Origin: Rhodocyclales bacterium GT-UBC
GTDB lineage: Bacteria > Pseudomonadota > Gammaproteobacteria > Burkholderiales > Rhodocyclaceae
Length of the DNA stretch: 64,000 nt
Direction: 5' to 3'
NCBI GenBank assembly: GCA_003583745.1
Contig: QXPY01000003.1
Coordinates: 232,052 to 296,051, forward strand
Made by a program: the position numbers and the translations under genes. Numbering within the stretch: position 1 is the first letter of the stretch; each line of letters starts with the position of its first letter. Shown piece by piece: positions 48,869 to 59,267 of this stretch. Under the pieces are notes generated by a model. It saw only the letters and a list, made by a program, of their open reading frames with translations, made no database searches and had not been told where the DNA came from.

Positions 48869-49090
48869 CTAGGTGCTGCCCGAGGCAGCGTCAAAGGCCT
48901 GGACCAGCGCCTGCAGGTCGACCGAGCGCAGCGCGCCGATTGCCACCTCCCAGCGCCCTTCGGCACACAGGCCTTGGGTCCCGGCCGCTTCCCAGGCGGC
49001 CTGCGCCGCCTGCAGGCAGGCCTCGCGGACCGCTTCGGCCAATTCTCCGGGACGGCGGGGGGCGCCAGGCTCGACCGGTAGCGTTTTCAC
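48869..49090 (-). CDS. 73-aa helical protein between carboxylase and lyase genes
   Basis: The small protein ([51 protein letters not shown]) is not recognised. Its start overlaps the stop of the carboxylase alpha gene (ATGA), and it lies just before HMG-CoA lyase. Codon use and composition match the neighbours, which supports a real gene. A regulatory or assembly role for the carboxylase is only a guess. Confidence 0.6.
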   Translation of the reverse strand: MKTLPVEPGAPRRPGELAEAVREACLQAAQAAWEAAGTQGLCAEGRWEVAIGALRSVDLQALVQAFDAASGST

Positions 49091-51084
49091 TCGTTGTCGA
49101 ACTCGACCAGTGCCGCGCCATCGCCAACCTGCTCGCCGGCGGCGTAGCAGAAGGCCTTGACGGTGCCGGCGGCAGGCGCGGTGATGGTGTGTTCCATTTT
49201 CATCGCTTCGAGGATCAGCAGCGGCGTGCCTTTTTCCACCTTCTGGCCGACCTGGGCGAGCAGGGCGACGACCTTGCCGGGCATCGGCGCGGTCAGGCCG
49301 CCGGCATGAGCTCCACCCGCTTCAACCAGATGCAGTGGGTCGTCGCGCAGGAGTGAGTACGTGCACCCATTGAGGAAGATGCTGCGTTTGCCCTCCACGG
49401 CAACGACACTGGCGATCAGCCGACGGTCGTCGAGTTCGACGGCGAACTGGTCGCCTTCAAGCTTGCGGCCCCGGGCCAGCGTCGTCTCGCCCTGCAAGGT
49501 GATTGCCCATTGATCGCGCTGATAGCGGACATGCGCTTCGACCAGACTGTCGCCATCGCGGAAGCCGACGGTACGGGCGGCCGACAGGTTCATCCGCCAG
49601 CCGTCGCGGGCATGCCAGGGTGAGAAGGGGTCACCGCTGGCTTTCGCGGCGGCCTTGGCTTCATGTTGTTCCCAGAGCAGCTCGCCGACCGTGGCGACCA
49701 GCAGCGCATCGCGCGGCACGGTCTGGGCGGCAGGGAAGAGGAAGTCCTTCTGGCGTTCGATCAGCCCGGTATCGAGATCGGCGCCGGCAAAGGCCGGGCA
49801 GGCGACGAGACGGGAGAGGAAATCGATATTGGTCGTCACGCCGGCCACCCGGTAGTCGGCCAGCGCTTTGCGCATGCGGGCCAGTGCCGCGTCACGGTGT
49901 TCGTCCCAGACGATCAGCTTGGCGATCATCGGGTCGTAGAAGGGCGTGATCTCGTCGCCTTCCTCGACGCCGGTATCGACCCGCACGTTGAGGCTCTCGG
50001 CCGGAGGGGCCAGGCGAACCAGCTGGCCGGTCGACGGCAGGAAACCCTTGCCGGCATCTTCGGCATAGATCCGTGCTTCCAGTGCATGGCCGCGAATCTG
50101 CAGTTGTTCCTGGGCGAGCGGTAGCGGTTGGCCGGCGGCGACACGTAATTGCCATTCGACCAGATCCTGGCCGGTGATCATCTCGGTGACCGGATGCTCG
50201 ACCTGCAGGCGGGTATTCATCTCCATGAAGTAGAAGGAGCCGTCCTGGTTGGCGATGAATTCGACGGTACCGGCACCGACATAGCCCACCGCCTTGGCGG
50301 CGGCAACTGCGGCTTCGCCCATCTGGCGACGGCGTTCGAGGGTCATGCCGGGGGCCGGCGCTTCTTCCAGCACCTTCTGGTGGCGGCGCTGTACCGAGCA
50401 GTCGCGCTCGAACAGATAAACGCAGTTGCCGAGGCTGTCGGCAAAGACCTGGATCTCGATATGGCGCGGTTTGGTGATGTATTTTTCGATCAGTACGTGA
50501 TCGTCGCCGAAGCTGGAAATTGCCTCGCGCTTGCAGGAGGCCAGCGCGTCGGGGAAGTCGGCGCTCTGCTCGACCAGGCGCATGCCCTTGCCGCCACCGC
50601 CGGCGGCCGCCTTGATCAGGACCGGATAGCCGATCTGGTCGGCTTCGCGGTGGAGCAGGGCCGGGGTCTGGTCGTCGCCGTGGTAGCCCGGGGTCAGCGG
50701 CACGGCGGCCTTGCCCATCAGCTTCTTGGCTTCGGATTTCGAACCCATGGCGCGGATCGCCGAAGCCGGCGGGCCAATGAAGGCGATGCCGTTGGCGGCC
50801 AGCGCATCGGCGAAATCGGCATTCTCGGAAAGGAAACCGTAGCCTGGATGCACGGCCTGGACCCCGGTTCGCTTGCAGGCCTCGACGATCTTGTCGGCCA
50901 CCAGATAGGACTCGCGCGCAGCGGCCGGGCCGAGCAACACGGCTTCATCGGCCAGGCGGACATGGCGGGCATTGGCATCGGCCTCGGAATAGACGGCAAC
51001 AGTACGGATGCCCATGCGGCGTGCCGTCTTGATGACGCGGCAGGCAATCTCACCACGATTTGCAATCAGGATCTTGTTAAACAT
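49087..51084 (-). CDS. liuD: Methylcrotonyl-CoA carboxylase, biotin-carrying alpha subunit
   Basis: This 665-aa subunit has an N-terminal biotin carboxylase (KILIANRGEIACRVIKTA; ATP-grasp with KAAAGGGGKGMRLV; EMNTRLQVEHPVTE) and a C-terminal biotin carrier with EAMKMEHTI as the biotinylation site. The same architecture serves propionyl-, geranyl- and methylcrotonyl-CoA carboxylases. The presence of HMG-CoA lyase, isovaleryl-CoA dehydrogenase and a matching beta subunit points to methylcrotonyl-CoA. Confidence 0.93.
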   Translation of the reverse strand: MFNKILIANRGEIACRVIKTARRMGIRTVAVYSEADANARHVRLADEAVLLGPAAARESYLVADKIVEACKRTGVQAVHPGYGFLSENADFADALAANGIAFIGPPASAIRAMGSKSEAKKLMGKAAVPLTPGYHGDDQTPALLHREADQIGYPVLIKAAAGGGGKGMRLVEQSADFPDALASCKREAISSFGDDHVLIEKYITKPRHIEIQVFADSLGNCVYLFERDCSVQRRHQKVLEEAPAPGMTLERRRQMGEAAVAAAKAVGYVGAGTVEFIANQDGSFYFMEMNTRLQVEHPVTEMITGQDLVEWQLRVAAGQPLPLAQEQLQIRGHALEARIYAEDAGKGFLPSTGQLVRLAPPAESLNVRVDTGVEEGDEITPFYDPMIAKLIVWDEHRDAALARMRKALADYRVAGVTTNIDFLSRLVACPAFAGADLDTGLIERQKDFLFPAAQTVPRDALLVATVGELLWEQHEAKAAAKASGDPFSPWHARDGWRMNLSAARTVGFRDGDSLVEAHVRYQRDQWAITLQGETTLARGRKLEGDQFAVELDDRRLIASVVAVEGKRSIFLNGCTYSLLRDDPLHLVEAGGAHAGGLTAPMPGKVVALLAQVGQKVEKGTPLLILEAMKMEHTITAPAAGTVKAFCYAAGEQVGDGAALVEFDNE

Positions 51085-51087
51085 GGC

Positions 51088-51873
51088 TTATTCCCCAATC
51101 CAGGCAGGTGAACGTTTGTCGAGGAAGGCGGCGATGCCTTCGCGGGCTTCCGGCGTGGCGCGCAGATGCGCGATGCGGTGGGCGGTTTCCTCAACCAGTG
51201 TGTCGTTGATCGGCTGATGGCTGACGGCGCGGATCAGATCCTTGGCGGCGGCCTGGGCGAGTGGGCCGCCTTGCAGCAGGCTGGCGACGATTTCCTGCAC
51301 TTTGGCGTCCAGTGCTTCGGGCTCGACGGTTTCATGGACGAGGCCGATTTCGCGGGCGCGCACAGCATCGATGCGCTCGGCCGACTGGAAATAGCGGGTC
51401 GCCTGACGGGCACCGATGGCACGCAGCACATAGGGCGAAATGGCCGAGGGGATGATGCCGAACTTGACTTCGGAGGTGGCAAACACCGCCTTGGTCGAGG
51501 CGACGGCAATGTCGCAGGCCGCGGCCAGGCCCATGCCGCCACCTAGCGCGGCACCCTGGACGCGGGCGATGGTCGGCTTCTTCATTTCGGCCAGCGTGCG
51601 CAGCATGCGTGCCAGGGCGCGGGCATCGTTGAGATTGTCGTCGAGGCCGTTGTTGGCGGCCCGCTTCATCCAGTTGAGATCGGCCCCGGCCGAGAAGCTC
51701 TTGCCGCGCCCGGCGAGCACGACAGCCCGGACATCGGGGTCGGCATCCAGTGCGATACAGGCGGCTGTGAGTTCGGCGATCAGGGTCTCGTCGAAGGCGT
51801 TGTGCAGATCCGGCCGGTTCATCCAGAGGGTGGCGACCGGGCCTTTCAGTTCGATTTCAAGGGTAATGAACAT
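51088..51873 (-). CDS. liuC: Enoyl-CoA hydratase family, probable methylglutaconyl-CoA hydratase
   Basis: This 261-aa crotonase-fold enzyme has the oxyanion-hole segments GRGKSFSAGADLNWMKRA and VQGAALGGGMGLAAACDIAVA, with SEVKFGIIPSAISPYV, which is typical of methylglutaconyl-CoA hydratases. It would hydrate 3-methylglutaconyl-CoA to HMG-CoA. ATG 51873 follows GGAGACAAG. It starts 3 bases before the carboxylase alpha gene in the expected liu order. Confidence 0.9.
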   Translation of the reverse strand: MFITLEIELKGPVATLWMNRPDLHNAFDETLIAELTAACIALDADPDVRAVVLAGRGKSFSAGADLNWMKRAANNGLDDNLNDARALARMLRTLAEMKKPTIARVQGAALGGGMGLAAACDIAVASTKAVFATSEVKFGIIPSAISPYVLRAIGARQATRYFQSAERIDAVRAREIGLVHETVEPEALDAKVQEIVASLLQGGPLAQAAAKDLIRAVSHQPINDTLVEETAHRIAHLRATPEAREGIAAFLDKRSPAWIGE

Positions 51874-51881
51874 CTTGTCTC

Positions 51882-53021
51882 CTATTTCGCCTTGGGCCAC
51901 ACTACGTCGCGGTCGACCGCGTACAAGGTGCAGCTTGTCCTGGCGTATTTTTCGCAATTGCTGACGGCGCTGACCAACGGGTCATCGCCACCGTGTGCCC
52001 AGCCGACATTGCCGGTCGGGGCGATGGCGAAGGCCCGGGGCAGCCCCAAATCGAGGAACTTTCGGTAGGCCTCGCGGCGCCTGTCATCGAGATAGGGCAC
52101 GGCGTCGACCGCGTCGATCTCGGCGAAGTCGCTTTTCGGCGGCCGCGGGATGAAGGGATAGGGATAGCGGACTTCAGTCGGCAGGCCGATCTGTTTCAGG
52201 AAACGTTCGGTAGGCTGCCACCAGATCGCCGGCCCTTGGGGGCTGTAGAACATGGCATGCGCATCGCCTTCGGCAAAATGACCGTAGGCGATCATCTCCG
52301 CCTTGCCGCCGGCCTGGGTGTAGCGCTCGAACATCTGCTTCGGCAGCTGGCTGCCCCAGTAGCTGTCGTTGTCGCCATAGAACCAGAGCGAAGGCGTCTC
52401 GGCCTGTTTGCCGAAACTGCCGAAGGCATCGACCAGCGCCTGTTCCCAGTTGCAGGTCTGGCTCTTGAGGTTGTAGCCGCCGGCAAAGTTGAGGATGCCG
52501 CGCACCCCCGGCAAATGCCGGTTGGCCGCTGCCATCACCGACAGCCCGCCATGCGACTGGCCGACCAGCAGGATGTGTTCCGGATCGACATCCGGCCGCT
52601 GCCGCAGTACGTCGAGTACGGCAGCGATCTGGTCGGCTTGCATGCTGCCATTGCTGGCCGTATTGCAGCCGGTGTCGACAAAGCTGCCGCCCGACTTGGA
52701 AAAGCCGATGCGCATCGGGACCGCCACCATGTAGCCGCGCTGGACGAACTCGCGGCTGCCGACGAAATAGCGCGCCCGGGCCTGAAAGCGCGGGTTGCCG
52801 CTGGCCTTGCCGTGGTTGATGACGACCAGCGGAAAGGGGCCGGGACCGGGCGGGCGGAAAAGCGTTGTTTCGAGCTCGACACCAAACATCCCGGTTCGGA
52901 TGGGCAGCATGATCACCTCCTCGCCCATGTCGCGCGGCAAGCCGGCCGGCGCCGCCAGCGCGGCGGGAGCGGCGAACAACGCGGCAAGTTGCAGCAGGAG
53001 GCGTTTCAGCGGGAAGCCCAT
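51882..53021 (-). CDS. Secreted alpha/beta-hydrolase
   Basis: The 379-aa protein has a signal peptide (MGFPLKRLLLQLAALFAAPAALAAP) and an alpha/beta-hydrolase fold of the dienelactone-hydrolase type. The nucleophile is Ser in LLVGQSHGGLSVMAA, an Asp lies in FYGDNDSYWG and a His in GHFAEGDAHAMFY. It is an odd periplasmic insert between the carboxylase beta and hydratase genes of the liu operon. ATG 53021 is used; upstream codons lie inside the beta subunit gene. Confidence 0.82.
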   Translation of the reverse strand: MGFPLKRLLLQLAALFAAPAALAAPAGLPRDMGEEVIMLPIRTGMFGVELETTLFRPPGPGPFPLVVINHGKASGNPRFQARARYFVGSREFVQRGYMVAVPMRIGFSKSGGSFVDTGCNTASNGSMQADQIAAVLDVLRQRPDVDPEHILLVGQSHGGLSVMAAANRHLPGVRGILNFAGGYNLKSQTCNWEQALVDAFGSFGKQAETPSLWFYGDNDSYWGSQLPKQMFERYTQAGGKAEMIAYGHFAEGDAHAMFYSPQGPAIWWQPTERFLKQIGLPTEVRYPYPFIPRPPKSDFAEIDAVDAVPYLDDRRREAYRKFLDLGLPRAFAIAPTGNVGWAHGGDDPLVSAVSNCEKYARTSCTLYAVDRDVVWPKAK

Positions 53022-53023
53022 GC

Positions 53024-54631
53024 CTACATCCGGAAAATGCCGAATTTCGTTTCTTCGGCCGGCGCATTCATTGACGCCGACAGGCCCAGGCCGAGAACAC
53101 GGCGGGTGTCGGCCGGGTCGATGATGCCGTCGTCCCACAACCGCGCCGAAGCGTAGTAGGGATGGCCCTGCGTCTCGTACTGCTCGCGGATCGGCGCCTT
53201 GAAGGCGGCTTCTTCCTCCGCGCTCCAGGTTTTGCCGGCGGCTTCGATGCCGTCGCGCTTGACGGTGGCCAGCACCCCGGCTGCCTGTTCGCCGCCCATC
53301 ACCGAGATGCGGGCGTTCGGCCACATCCACAGGAAGCGCGGGCTGTAGGCACGGCCGCACATGCCGTAGTTGCCGGCACCGAAGGAGCCGCCGATGACGA
53401 CGGTGAATTTCGGCACCTTGGCGGTGGCGACGGCGGTGACCATCTTGGCGCCGTCACGGGCGATGCCGCCGTTTTCGTACTTGCGGCCGACCATGAAGCC
53501 CGTGATGTTCTGCAGGAAGACGAGCGGGATGCCGCGCTGGGCGCAGAGTTCGATGAAATGGGCGCCTTTTAGTGCGGATTCCGAGAACAGGATGCCGTTG
53601 TTGGCGACGATGCCGACCGGATAGCCCCAGATACGGGCGAAGCCGCAAACCAGCGTGGTGCCGTAGCGTGCCTTGAATTCGTCGAAATCGGAGTCGTCCA
53701 CGATGCGGGCGATGATCTCGCGCACATCGAAAGGCTTTTTCGAGTCGGTCGGGATGACGCCGTACAACTCCTCGGCCGGATAGCGCGGTTCGAGCGGCGG
53801 GGTCAGGGTGACCGGCGGCGCCTTCTTCCAGTTCAGGTCCTTGATGATGCGGCGGGCGATGGCCAGGGCGTGGGCATCGTTCTCGGCGAGGTGGTCGACG
53901 ACGCCGGAAATGCGTGTATGCACGTCGGCCCCGCCGAGGTCTTCGGCCGAGACGACTTCGCCGGTCGCCGCCTTGACCAGCGGCGGGCCGCCGAGAAAGA
54001 TGGTGCCCTGGTTCTTGACGATGATCGACTCGTCGCACATGGCCGGCACGTAGGCGCCGCCGGCGGTACAGGACCCGAGCACGGCGGCGATCTGCGGAAT
54101 GCCTTGCGCCGACAGATTGGCCTGGTTGAAGAAGATGCGCCCGAAGTGCTCCTTGTCCGGGAAAACCTCGTCCTGCATGGGCAGGAAGGCGCCGCCGGAA
54201 TCGACCAGATAGACGCAGGGCAGGCGGTTTTCCAGGGCGATTTCCTGGGCCCGCAGGTGCTTCTTGACCGTCAGCGGGTAGTAGGTGCCGCCCTTCACGG
54301 TGGCATCGTTGGCGACGATCATGCACTCGACACCCTCGACCCGGCCGATGCCGGCGATCACCGAGGCGGCCGGGACATCGCCGCCGTACATCCCATAGGC
54401 GGCGAACTGGCCGATTTCAAGGAAGGGCGTGCCGGGGTCGAGCAGGCCATTGACCCGTTCGCGCGGCAACAGCTTGCCGCGCGCCAGGTGCTTCTGGCGT
54501 GCCGCTTCCGGGCCGCCGAGGGCGATCTTCTCGACCTTTTCATGCAGATCGGCGACGACCGACTGCATCGCAGCCGCGTTGGCCTGGAAGTCGGCCGAAC
54601 GCGGGTTCAGTTGGGTTTTAAGTTGGGTCAT
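53024..54631 (-). CDS. liuB: Methylcrotonyl-CoA carboxylase beta (carboxyltransferase) subunit
   Basis: This 535-aa carboxyltransferase with two crotonase-like halves moves carboxyl from biotin to 3-methylcrotonyl-CoA. It shows [59 protein letters not shown] and [27 protein letters not shown], which are typical of the MCC group. ATG 54631 follows GAGGAG. It is separated from the alpha subunit by the hydratase and a hydrolase. Confidence 0.94.
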   Translation of the reverse strand: MTQLKTQLNPRSADFQANAAAMQSVVADLHEKVEKIALGGPEAARQKHLARGKLLPRERVNGLLDPGTPFLEIGQFAAYGMYGGDVPAASVIAGIGRVEGVECMIVANDATVKGGTYYPLTVKKHLRAQEIALENRLPCVYLVDSGGAFLPMQDEVFPDKEHFGRIFFNQANLSAQGIPQIAAVLGSCTAGGAYVPAMCDESIIVKNQGTIFLGGPPLVKAATGEVVSAEDLGGADVHTRISGVVDHLAENDAHALAIARRIIKDLNWKKAPPVTLTPPLEPRYPAEELYGVIPTDSKKPFDVREIIARIVDDSDFDEFKARYGTTLVCGFARIWGYPVGIVANNGILFSESALKGAHFIELCAQRGIPLVFLQNITGFMVGRKYENGGIARDGAKMVTAVATAKVPKFTVVIGGSFGAGNYGMCGRAYSPRFLWMWPNARISVMGGEQAAGVLATVKRDGIEAAGKTWSAEEEAAFKAPIREQYETQGHPYYASARLWDDGIIDPADTRRVLGLGLSASMNAPAEETKFGIFRM

Positions 54632-54690
54632 GTCTCCTCGCTTGGTTTTATTGGCTGGGTTTTTTCGGTGACCACTCAATCCGGCTTGGG

Positions 54691-55275
54691 CTACAACTGG
54701 GTTTCCTTCTCCACCCACTTGACCACGGCCGGGGCCTGGTAGGTCGCCATGCGGTCGAGCAGGGCGGCCGGGTCGGTATCGGCGAGCAGCAGGCCGCGAT
54801 GCACTTCGCGCACGAAACCTTCATCGCGCGCGCGGTCGAACATCTGCAGCAGCGGCGTGTAATAGCCGGCCACGTCGAGCAGCGCCGCCGGTTTCACGTG
54901 GAACCCGAGTTGCGCCCAGGTCAGGATCTCGCACAATTCCTCGAAGGTGCCAAAGCCGCCGGGCAGCGCTATGAAGCCGTCGGCCAGTTCGGCCATGCGG
55001 GCCTTGCGGGTGTGCATCGAGTCGACCACTTCCAGCCGGGTCAGCCCGTGGTGGCCGACTTCCTTGTCGAGCAACGACTTCGGAATGACGCCGGTGACCG
55101 CGCCGCCGGCTGCCATGCAGGCATCGGCCACGGCGCCCATCAGGCCGACATTGCCGCCGCCATAGACCAGTTCCAGACCGCGTTCGGCGAGGAGGGTGCC
55201 GAGGCCGGTCGCGGCCTGGCGATATTCGGGACGGTTGCCGAAGCTGGAACCGCAGAAGACACAGATTCGTTTCAT
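54691..55275 (-). CDS. LOG-family protein (TIGR00730)
   Basis: The 194-aa protein carries the LOG signature [25 protein letters not shown] and [20 protein letters not shown]. Members hydrolyse nucleoside monophosphates (cytokinin-activating enzymes in plants, PpnN-like in bacteria). ATG 55275 is used; a much longer open frame upstream is a shadow. It sits within the liu cluster without an obvious metabolic link. Confidence 0.9.
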   Translation of the reverse strand: MKRICVFCGSSFGNRPEYRQAATGLGTLLAERGLELVYGGGNVGLMGAVADACMAAGGAVTGVIPKSLLDKEVGHHGLTRLEVVDSMHTRKARMAELADGFIALPGGFGTFEELCEILTWAQLGFHVKPAALLDVAGYYTPLLQMFDRARDEGFVREVHRGLLLADTDPAALLDRMATYQAPAVVKWVEKETQL

Positions 55276-55303
55276 GGGGCGACTTGGTGAGTGATTAAGA
55301 GGA

Positions 55304-55924
55304 TCAGAAGCCGCAGCTTTCCAGCCACTTTTCGATCTGTGGCAGGCGGTCGGCGCCGAAGAAATGTTCGCCGTCGATGATGACGTGCGGCGAGCCGAAG
55401 ACTCCCGCGGCGAGTGCCTTTTCGCATTCGTCCTTGAGCCGGGCCTTGATTTCCGGGGTTTGTAGCGCGCTGGCCAGTGCCGCGCGGTCAACGCCCTGTT
55501 TGGCGGCAATGTCGAGCACGGTGTCCGGCGAGGAAATATCGAGGTCGTCCACGAAGAAAGCGCGATAGACGGCATGGGCGAATTGCCGGGCCAGCGTACA
55601 GTCCTGGCCGTGCAACCAGTAATAGGCGCGGGCGGCGTTCTGCGTCGGCAGGGGGAAGCGGCTCGGCATCTTGTAGGGGATGCCCATGAAGCGGGCCGAG
55701 CGGGCGAAATCGTGCAGCATGTACTTGCCCTTGCTGCTGATCCCGTCGGCCGGTGGCCGTGAGCCCGTCGCCTGGAAGATGATGCCGAGCAGGATCGGAT
55801 GCCATCTGACCTTGTGCCCGTGGCGTGCGGCAACGGCGTCGATCTTTTCGCTCAGCAGATAGCCGTAGGGGCTGGAAAAATCGAACCAGAAATCGAGCGG
55901 GGCTTTTTCTACGGTTGCGTTCAT
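55304..55924 (-). CDS. 2-hydroxychromene-2-carboxylate isomerase-type DsbA-fold protein
   Basis: This 206-aa thioredoxin-fold enzyme begins [19 protein letters not shown], with Ser replacing the redox CxxC, typical of the kappa-GST/HCCA isomerase group. It ends [26 protein letters not shown]. The isomerase acts in naphthalene breakdown, but similar genes are frequent in acyl-CoA catabolic clusters with unknown substrates. It is part of the liu transcript. Confidence 0.85.
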   Translation of the reverse strand: MNATVEKAPLDFWFDFSSPYGYLLSEKIDAVAARHGHKVRWHPILLGIIFQATGSRPPADGISSKGKYMLHDFARSARFMGIPYKMPSRFPLPTQNAARAYYWLHGQDCTLARQFAHAVYRAFFVDDLDISSPDTVLDIAAKQGVDRAALASALQTPEIKARLKDECEKALAAGVFGSPHVIIDGEHFFGADRLPQIEKWLESCGF

Positions 55925-56001
55925 GTTTGTCTCCGTGGGATTGGGGCAGCGGTCGCCGGTGTGTTTGCTGTTTTATTTGCCAGTCGACCGCCGGGTGCCG
56001 C

Positions 56002-57138
56002 TTATTCGGCGGCGATGCTGCGGCCGATCACCAGGCGCTGGATGTCGTTGGCGCCTTCGTAGATCTGGCTGATCCGCACGTCGCGGTAGATGCGCTCGAC
56101 CGGGAAGTCGCTGGTGTAGCCGACGCCGCCATGGATCTGGATGGCGTCCGAAGCGATCTTCTCGGCCGCTTCCGAGGCAAACATTTTGGCCATCGAGGCT
56201 TCCTTCAGGCAGGGCTTGCCGGCATCCTTCAGCTGGGCGGCGCGCCAGACCATCAGGCGGGCGGCGTCGAGCAGCGTGTTCATGTCGGCCAGACGGAAAT
56301 TGACTGCCTGGTGCTCGATGATCGGCTGCCCGAAGGTGACGCGCTCCTTGGCGTAGCGCACGGCCGCTTCGAACGCGGCGCGGGCCATGCCGATGCTCTG
56401 GGCGGCGATGCCGATGCGGCCAGCTTCGAGGTTGGAGAGGGCGATCTTGTAGCCTTCGCCTTCCTTGCCGAGCAGGGCGGAAGCCGGCACGCGGCAGTTT
56501 TCGAAAATGATCTGTACGGTGTCGGAAGCGTGCTGGCCCATCTTGTCTTCTGTACGGCCGACGATGAAGCCCGGCGTGTTGGTCGGCACCAGGAAGCAGG
56601 AAATGCCCTTCTTGCCGGCAGCCTTGTCGGTCACCGCGAAGACGATGGCCATGTGGGCGTGCTTGCCGGTGGTGATGAACTGCTTGACGCCGTTGAGTAC
56701 GAAATGGTCACCGTCGCGGTCGGCGCGGGTGGTGATCGCGGCCGCATCCGAGCCGGTGTGCGGCTCGGTCAGGCAGAAGCAGCCCCACTTTTCACCGCGG
56801 GCCAACGGCTTCAGCCACTCTTCCTTCTGCGCATCGGTGCCGTACTTCTGGGTGATGCCACATGCCAGGGAGTTCTGCACCGAGACGATGGTCGAGGTGG
56901 CGCCATCGCCGGCGGCGATTTCTTCCAGGGTCAGGACGAGCGACATGTAGTCCATGCCGGCGCCGTCCCATTCCTCGGGAACGCACATGCCCATGGCGCC
57001 CAGTTCGCCGAGTTCCTTCAGGGCTTCGGCCGGGAAGGTGTGGTTCTTGTCCCATTCGGCTGCGAAGGGGGCGAGGCGCTCTTGCGCAAAGGCGCGCATC
57101 GAGTCGCGGATCATTTCCTGTTCTTGGGTGAGGATCAT
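56002..57138 (-). CDS. Acyl-CoA dehydrogenase
   Basis: This 378-aa flavoenzyme is typical of short/branched-chain acyl-CoA dehydrogenases: CFCLTEPHTGSDAAAI near FAD, FITTGKHAHMAIVFAV, the C-terminal catalytic Glu in ISQIYEGANDIQRLVIGR and IHGGVGYTSDFPVERIYRD. Glu at YEGAND is the position used by short-chain enzymes, while isovaleryl-CoA dehydrogenase places its base elsewhere. This is a second dehydrogenase of the cluster, with isobutyryl- or butyryl-CoA as possible substrates. Confidence 0.92.
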   Translation of the reverse strand: MILTQEQEMIRDSMRAFAQERLAPFAAEWDKNHTFPAEALKELGELGAMGMCVPEEWDGAGMDYMSLVLTLEEIAAGDGATSTIVSVQNSLACGITQKYGTDAQKEEWLKPLARGEKWGCFCLTEPHTGSDAAAITTRADRDGDHFVLNGVKQFITTGKHAHMAIVFAVTDKAAGKKGISCFLVPTNTPGFIVGRTEDKMGQHASDTVQIIFENCRVPASALLGKEGEGYKIALSNLEAGRIGIAAQSIGMARAAFEAAVRYAKERVTFGQPIIEHQAVNFRLADMNTLLDAARLMVWRAAQLKDAGKPCLKEASMAKMFASEAAEKIASDAIQIHGGVGYTSDFPVERIYRDVRISQIYEGANDIQRLVIGRSIAAE

Positions 57139-58049
57139 GGTCTTGTCTCCAGAGAAGTCTTTTTCAGGGTGGTCAGCCAGACACCGGCGATGACCAGCAG
57201 GCCACCGGCCAGCACCGGCAGGCCGAGCCGCTCGTCGAGCAGGATGGCGGCTTGCAGCACGGCGAAAACCGGGACTAGGTTGATGAATACCGAGGCATGG
57301 CCGGCGCCCAGCCGGTGCACCGCGTCGGCGAACCAGGTGTAGGCGATGGCCGTGCCGAAAATGGCGAGGAAGAGCAGGCTGGCCCAGACCCGCCACGACC
57401 AGGCGGCGAGATGGATGTCGCCTTGCACCAGCGCCGCCAGGCCGAGCAGCAAAGCGCCGCTCAGACTGGCGAAGAAGGTGGTGGCGAGCGGCGAAAAGTG
57501 GTGCGTCGCCCGCCACCCGATAAAGGTGTAGGCCGTCCAGGTGACGACGCAGCCGACGATGAGCAGTTCGCCCAGGCCAACCGAGCCGCGCAGCAGGGCG
57601 AGCGGGTCGCCGTTGCCGATCACGGTCAGGCAGCCGGCCAGCGCGATGACGCTGCCCCAGGCCTTGCGCGGGTTCATGCTTTCCTTGCCGGTCAGCCATG
57701 CGGTGATGACGATGACTGCCGGGTTGAGGGCGACGACCAGCGCACCGCGCCCGGCCGGGATGTGTTTCAGGCCGAAGAAGAAGCACAGGCCGTAGAGGAA
57801 GATGCCGAAGAAGCCCAGTCCCCAGACCAGGCCCCATTCACGGCTACCCTGCGGCAGGGCGATGCCACCCTCGCTGAACAGCGCCACGGCACCGACCAGC
57901 AGGCCGGCGATGACGAAGCGCAACGATGCGACGGCGAGCGGCGCCGGGAGCTCCTGGGCGACGATGCGCCCGGCGATCCAGGTTCCTCCCCACATGGCCA
58001 TGGCCAGGACCAGCTTGACGTAGGTCAGCGTACGGGCGGCGTTCGGCAA
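57135..58049 (-). CDS. EamA-family (DMT) membrane transporter
   Basis: This 304-aa inner-membrane protein has ten spans in two EamA repeats (LAMAMWGGTWIAGRIVAQE; LLIVGCVVTWTAYTFIGWRA; PVFAVLQAAILLDERLGLPVLAGGLLVIAGVWL). It is likely an exporter of metabolites or amino acids; the substrate is unknown. It overlaps the acyl-CoA dehydrogenase start by four bases (ATGA) and abuts the thiolase stop. Confidence 0.87.
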   Translation of the reverse strand: MPNAARTLTYVKLVLAMAMWGGTWIAGRIVAQELPAPLAVASLRFVIAGLLVGAVALFSEGGIALPQGSREWGLVWGLGFFGIFLYGLCFFFGLKHIPAGRGALVVALNPAVIVITAWLTGKESMNPRKAWGSVIALAGCLTVIGNGDPLALLRGSVGLGELLIVGCVVTWTAYTFIGWRATHHFSPLATTFFASLSGALLLGLAALVQGDIHLAAWSWRVWASLLFLAIFGTAIAYTWFADAVHRLGAGHASVFINLVPVFAVLQAAILLDERLGLPVLAGGLLVIAGVWLTTLKKTSLETRP

Positions 58050-59240
58050 TTAGAGCAGTTCCACCGCCAGGGCCGTGGCTTCGCCGCCACCGATGCAGAG
58101 CGAGGCGACGCCACGCTTCTTGCCGTACTTCTTGAGCGCGCCGAGCAGCGTGACGACGATGCGGGCGCCGGAGGCGCCGATCGGGTGGCCGAGGGCACAG
58201 GCACCGCCATGCACGTTGACCTTGGCTGGGTCGAGCTTGAGGTCGTGCAGCGCCGCCATGGTGACCACGGCGAAGGCTTCGTTGATCTCGTAGAGGTCGA
58301 CGCTGTCGGCAGTCCAGCCGGTCTTGGCGAACAGCTTCTGCATGGCGCCGACCGGGGCGCTCGGGAAGAGGGCCGGGATGCCGGCGTTGGTGGTGTGGCC
58401 GACGATGCGGGCAAGCGGGGCGAGGCCGAGCTTGGCAGCCTGCGATTCGCGCATCAGGACCAGGGCAGCGGCACCATCGGAAATTGACGAAGAATTGGCG
58501 GCGGTGACGGTGCCATCCTTCTTGAAGGCGGGCTTCAGGGTCGGGATCTTGTCCACATTGACGGCGAACGGACCTTCGTCCTTGTCGACAACGACATCGC
58601 CCTTGCGGCCGGCGACGGTAACCGGCGCGATTTCCCAGGCGAAGCTGCCGTTGTTGCTGGCTTCGATGGCGCGAGTGGTCGAACGGACGGCGAATTCATC
58701 CTGGGCTTCGCGGCTGAAACCGTAGCTGGCAGCACATTCTTCGGCGAAGGTGCCCATCAGGCGGCCGCGGGTTTCCTTGCCGTAGGCGTCTTCCAGGCCG
58801 TCGAGGAACATGTGGTCGAGCAGCTGGCCGTGGCCGAGGCGATAACCGCCGCGCGCCTTGGGTAGCAGGTAGGGGGCGTTGGTCATCGACTCCATGCCGC
58901 CGACCACGGCCACGCCGTAGGAGCCGGCCAGGATGCCGTCGTGGCCAAGCATGGTGGCCTTCATCGCCGAACCGCAGACCTTGTGGATGGTGGCGCAACC
59001 GGCAGTGATCGGCAGGCCAGCCTGCAGCGCGGCCTGGCGGGCCGGAGCCTGGCCCTGACCGGCTTGCAGGACGCAGCCCATCAGCACTTCATCGACCAGA
59101 TTGGCATCGATGCCGGCCCGCTCGACGGCGGCCTTGATGGCGACGGCGCCGAGATTGGCGGCGGTCAGTCCGGCAAAACCGCCCTGAAAGGCGCCCATGG
59201 CGGTACGGGCGGCGGAAACGATAACGATCGGATCATTCAT
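58050..59240 (-). CDS. Acetyl-CoA C-acetyltransferase (thiolase)
   Basis: This 396-aa thiolase has the acyl-accepting Cys in TIHKVCGSAMKATMLG, the ALVLMRES and NEAFA loops, and the C-terminal Cys/His in ACALGHPIGASGARIVVTLL and CIGGGEATALAVE. It can split acetoacetyl-CoA formed after HMG-CoA cleavage, completing leucine catabolism to acetyl-CoA, or run the condensation. It lies within the liu cluster. Confidence 0.95.
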   Translation of the reverse strand: MNDPIVIVSAARTAMGAFQGGFAGLTAANLGAVAIKAAVERAGIDANLVDEVLMGCVLQAGQGQAPARQAALQAGLPITAGCATIHKVCGSAMKATMLGHDGILAGSYGVAVVGGMESMTNAPYLLPKARGGYRLGHGQLLDHMFLDGLEDAYGKETRGRLMGTFAEECAASYGFSREAQDEFAVRSTTRAIEASNNGSFAWEIAPVTVAGRKGDVVVDKDEGPFAVNVDKIPTLKPAFKKDGTVTAANSSSISDGAAALVLMRESQAAKLGLAPLARIVGHTTNAGIPALFPSAPVGAMQKLFAKTGWTADSVDLYEINEAFAVVTMAALHDLKLDPAKVNVHGGACALGHPIGASGARIVVTLLGALKKYGKKRGVASLCIGGGEATALAVELL

Positions 59241-59267
59241 GCTGATTCTCCTGAGTGGTTGTTGTAA

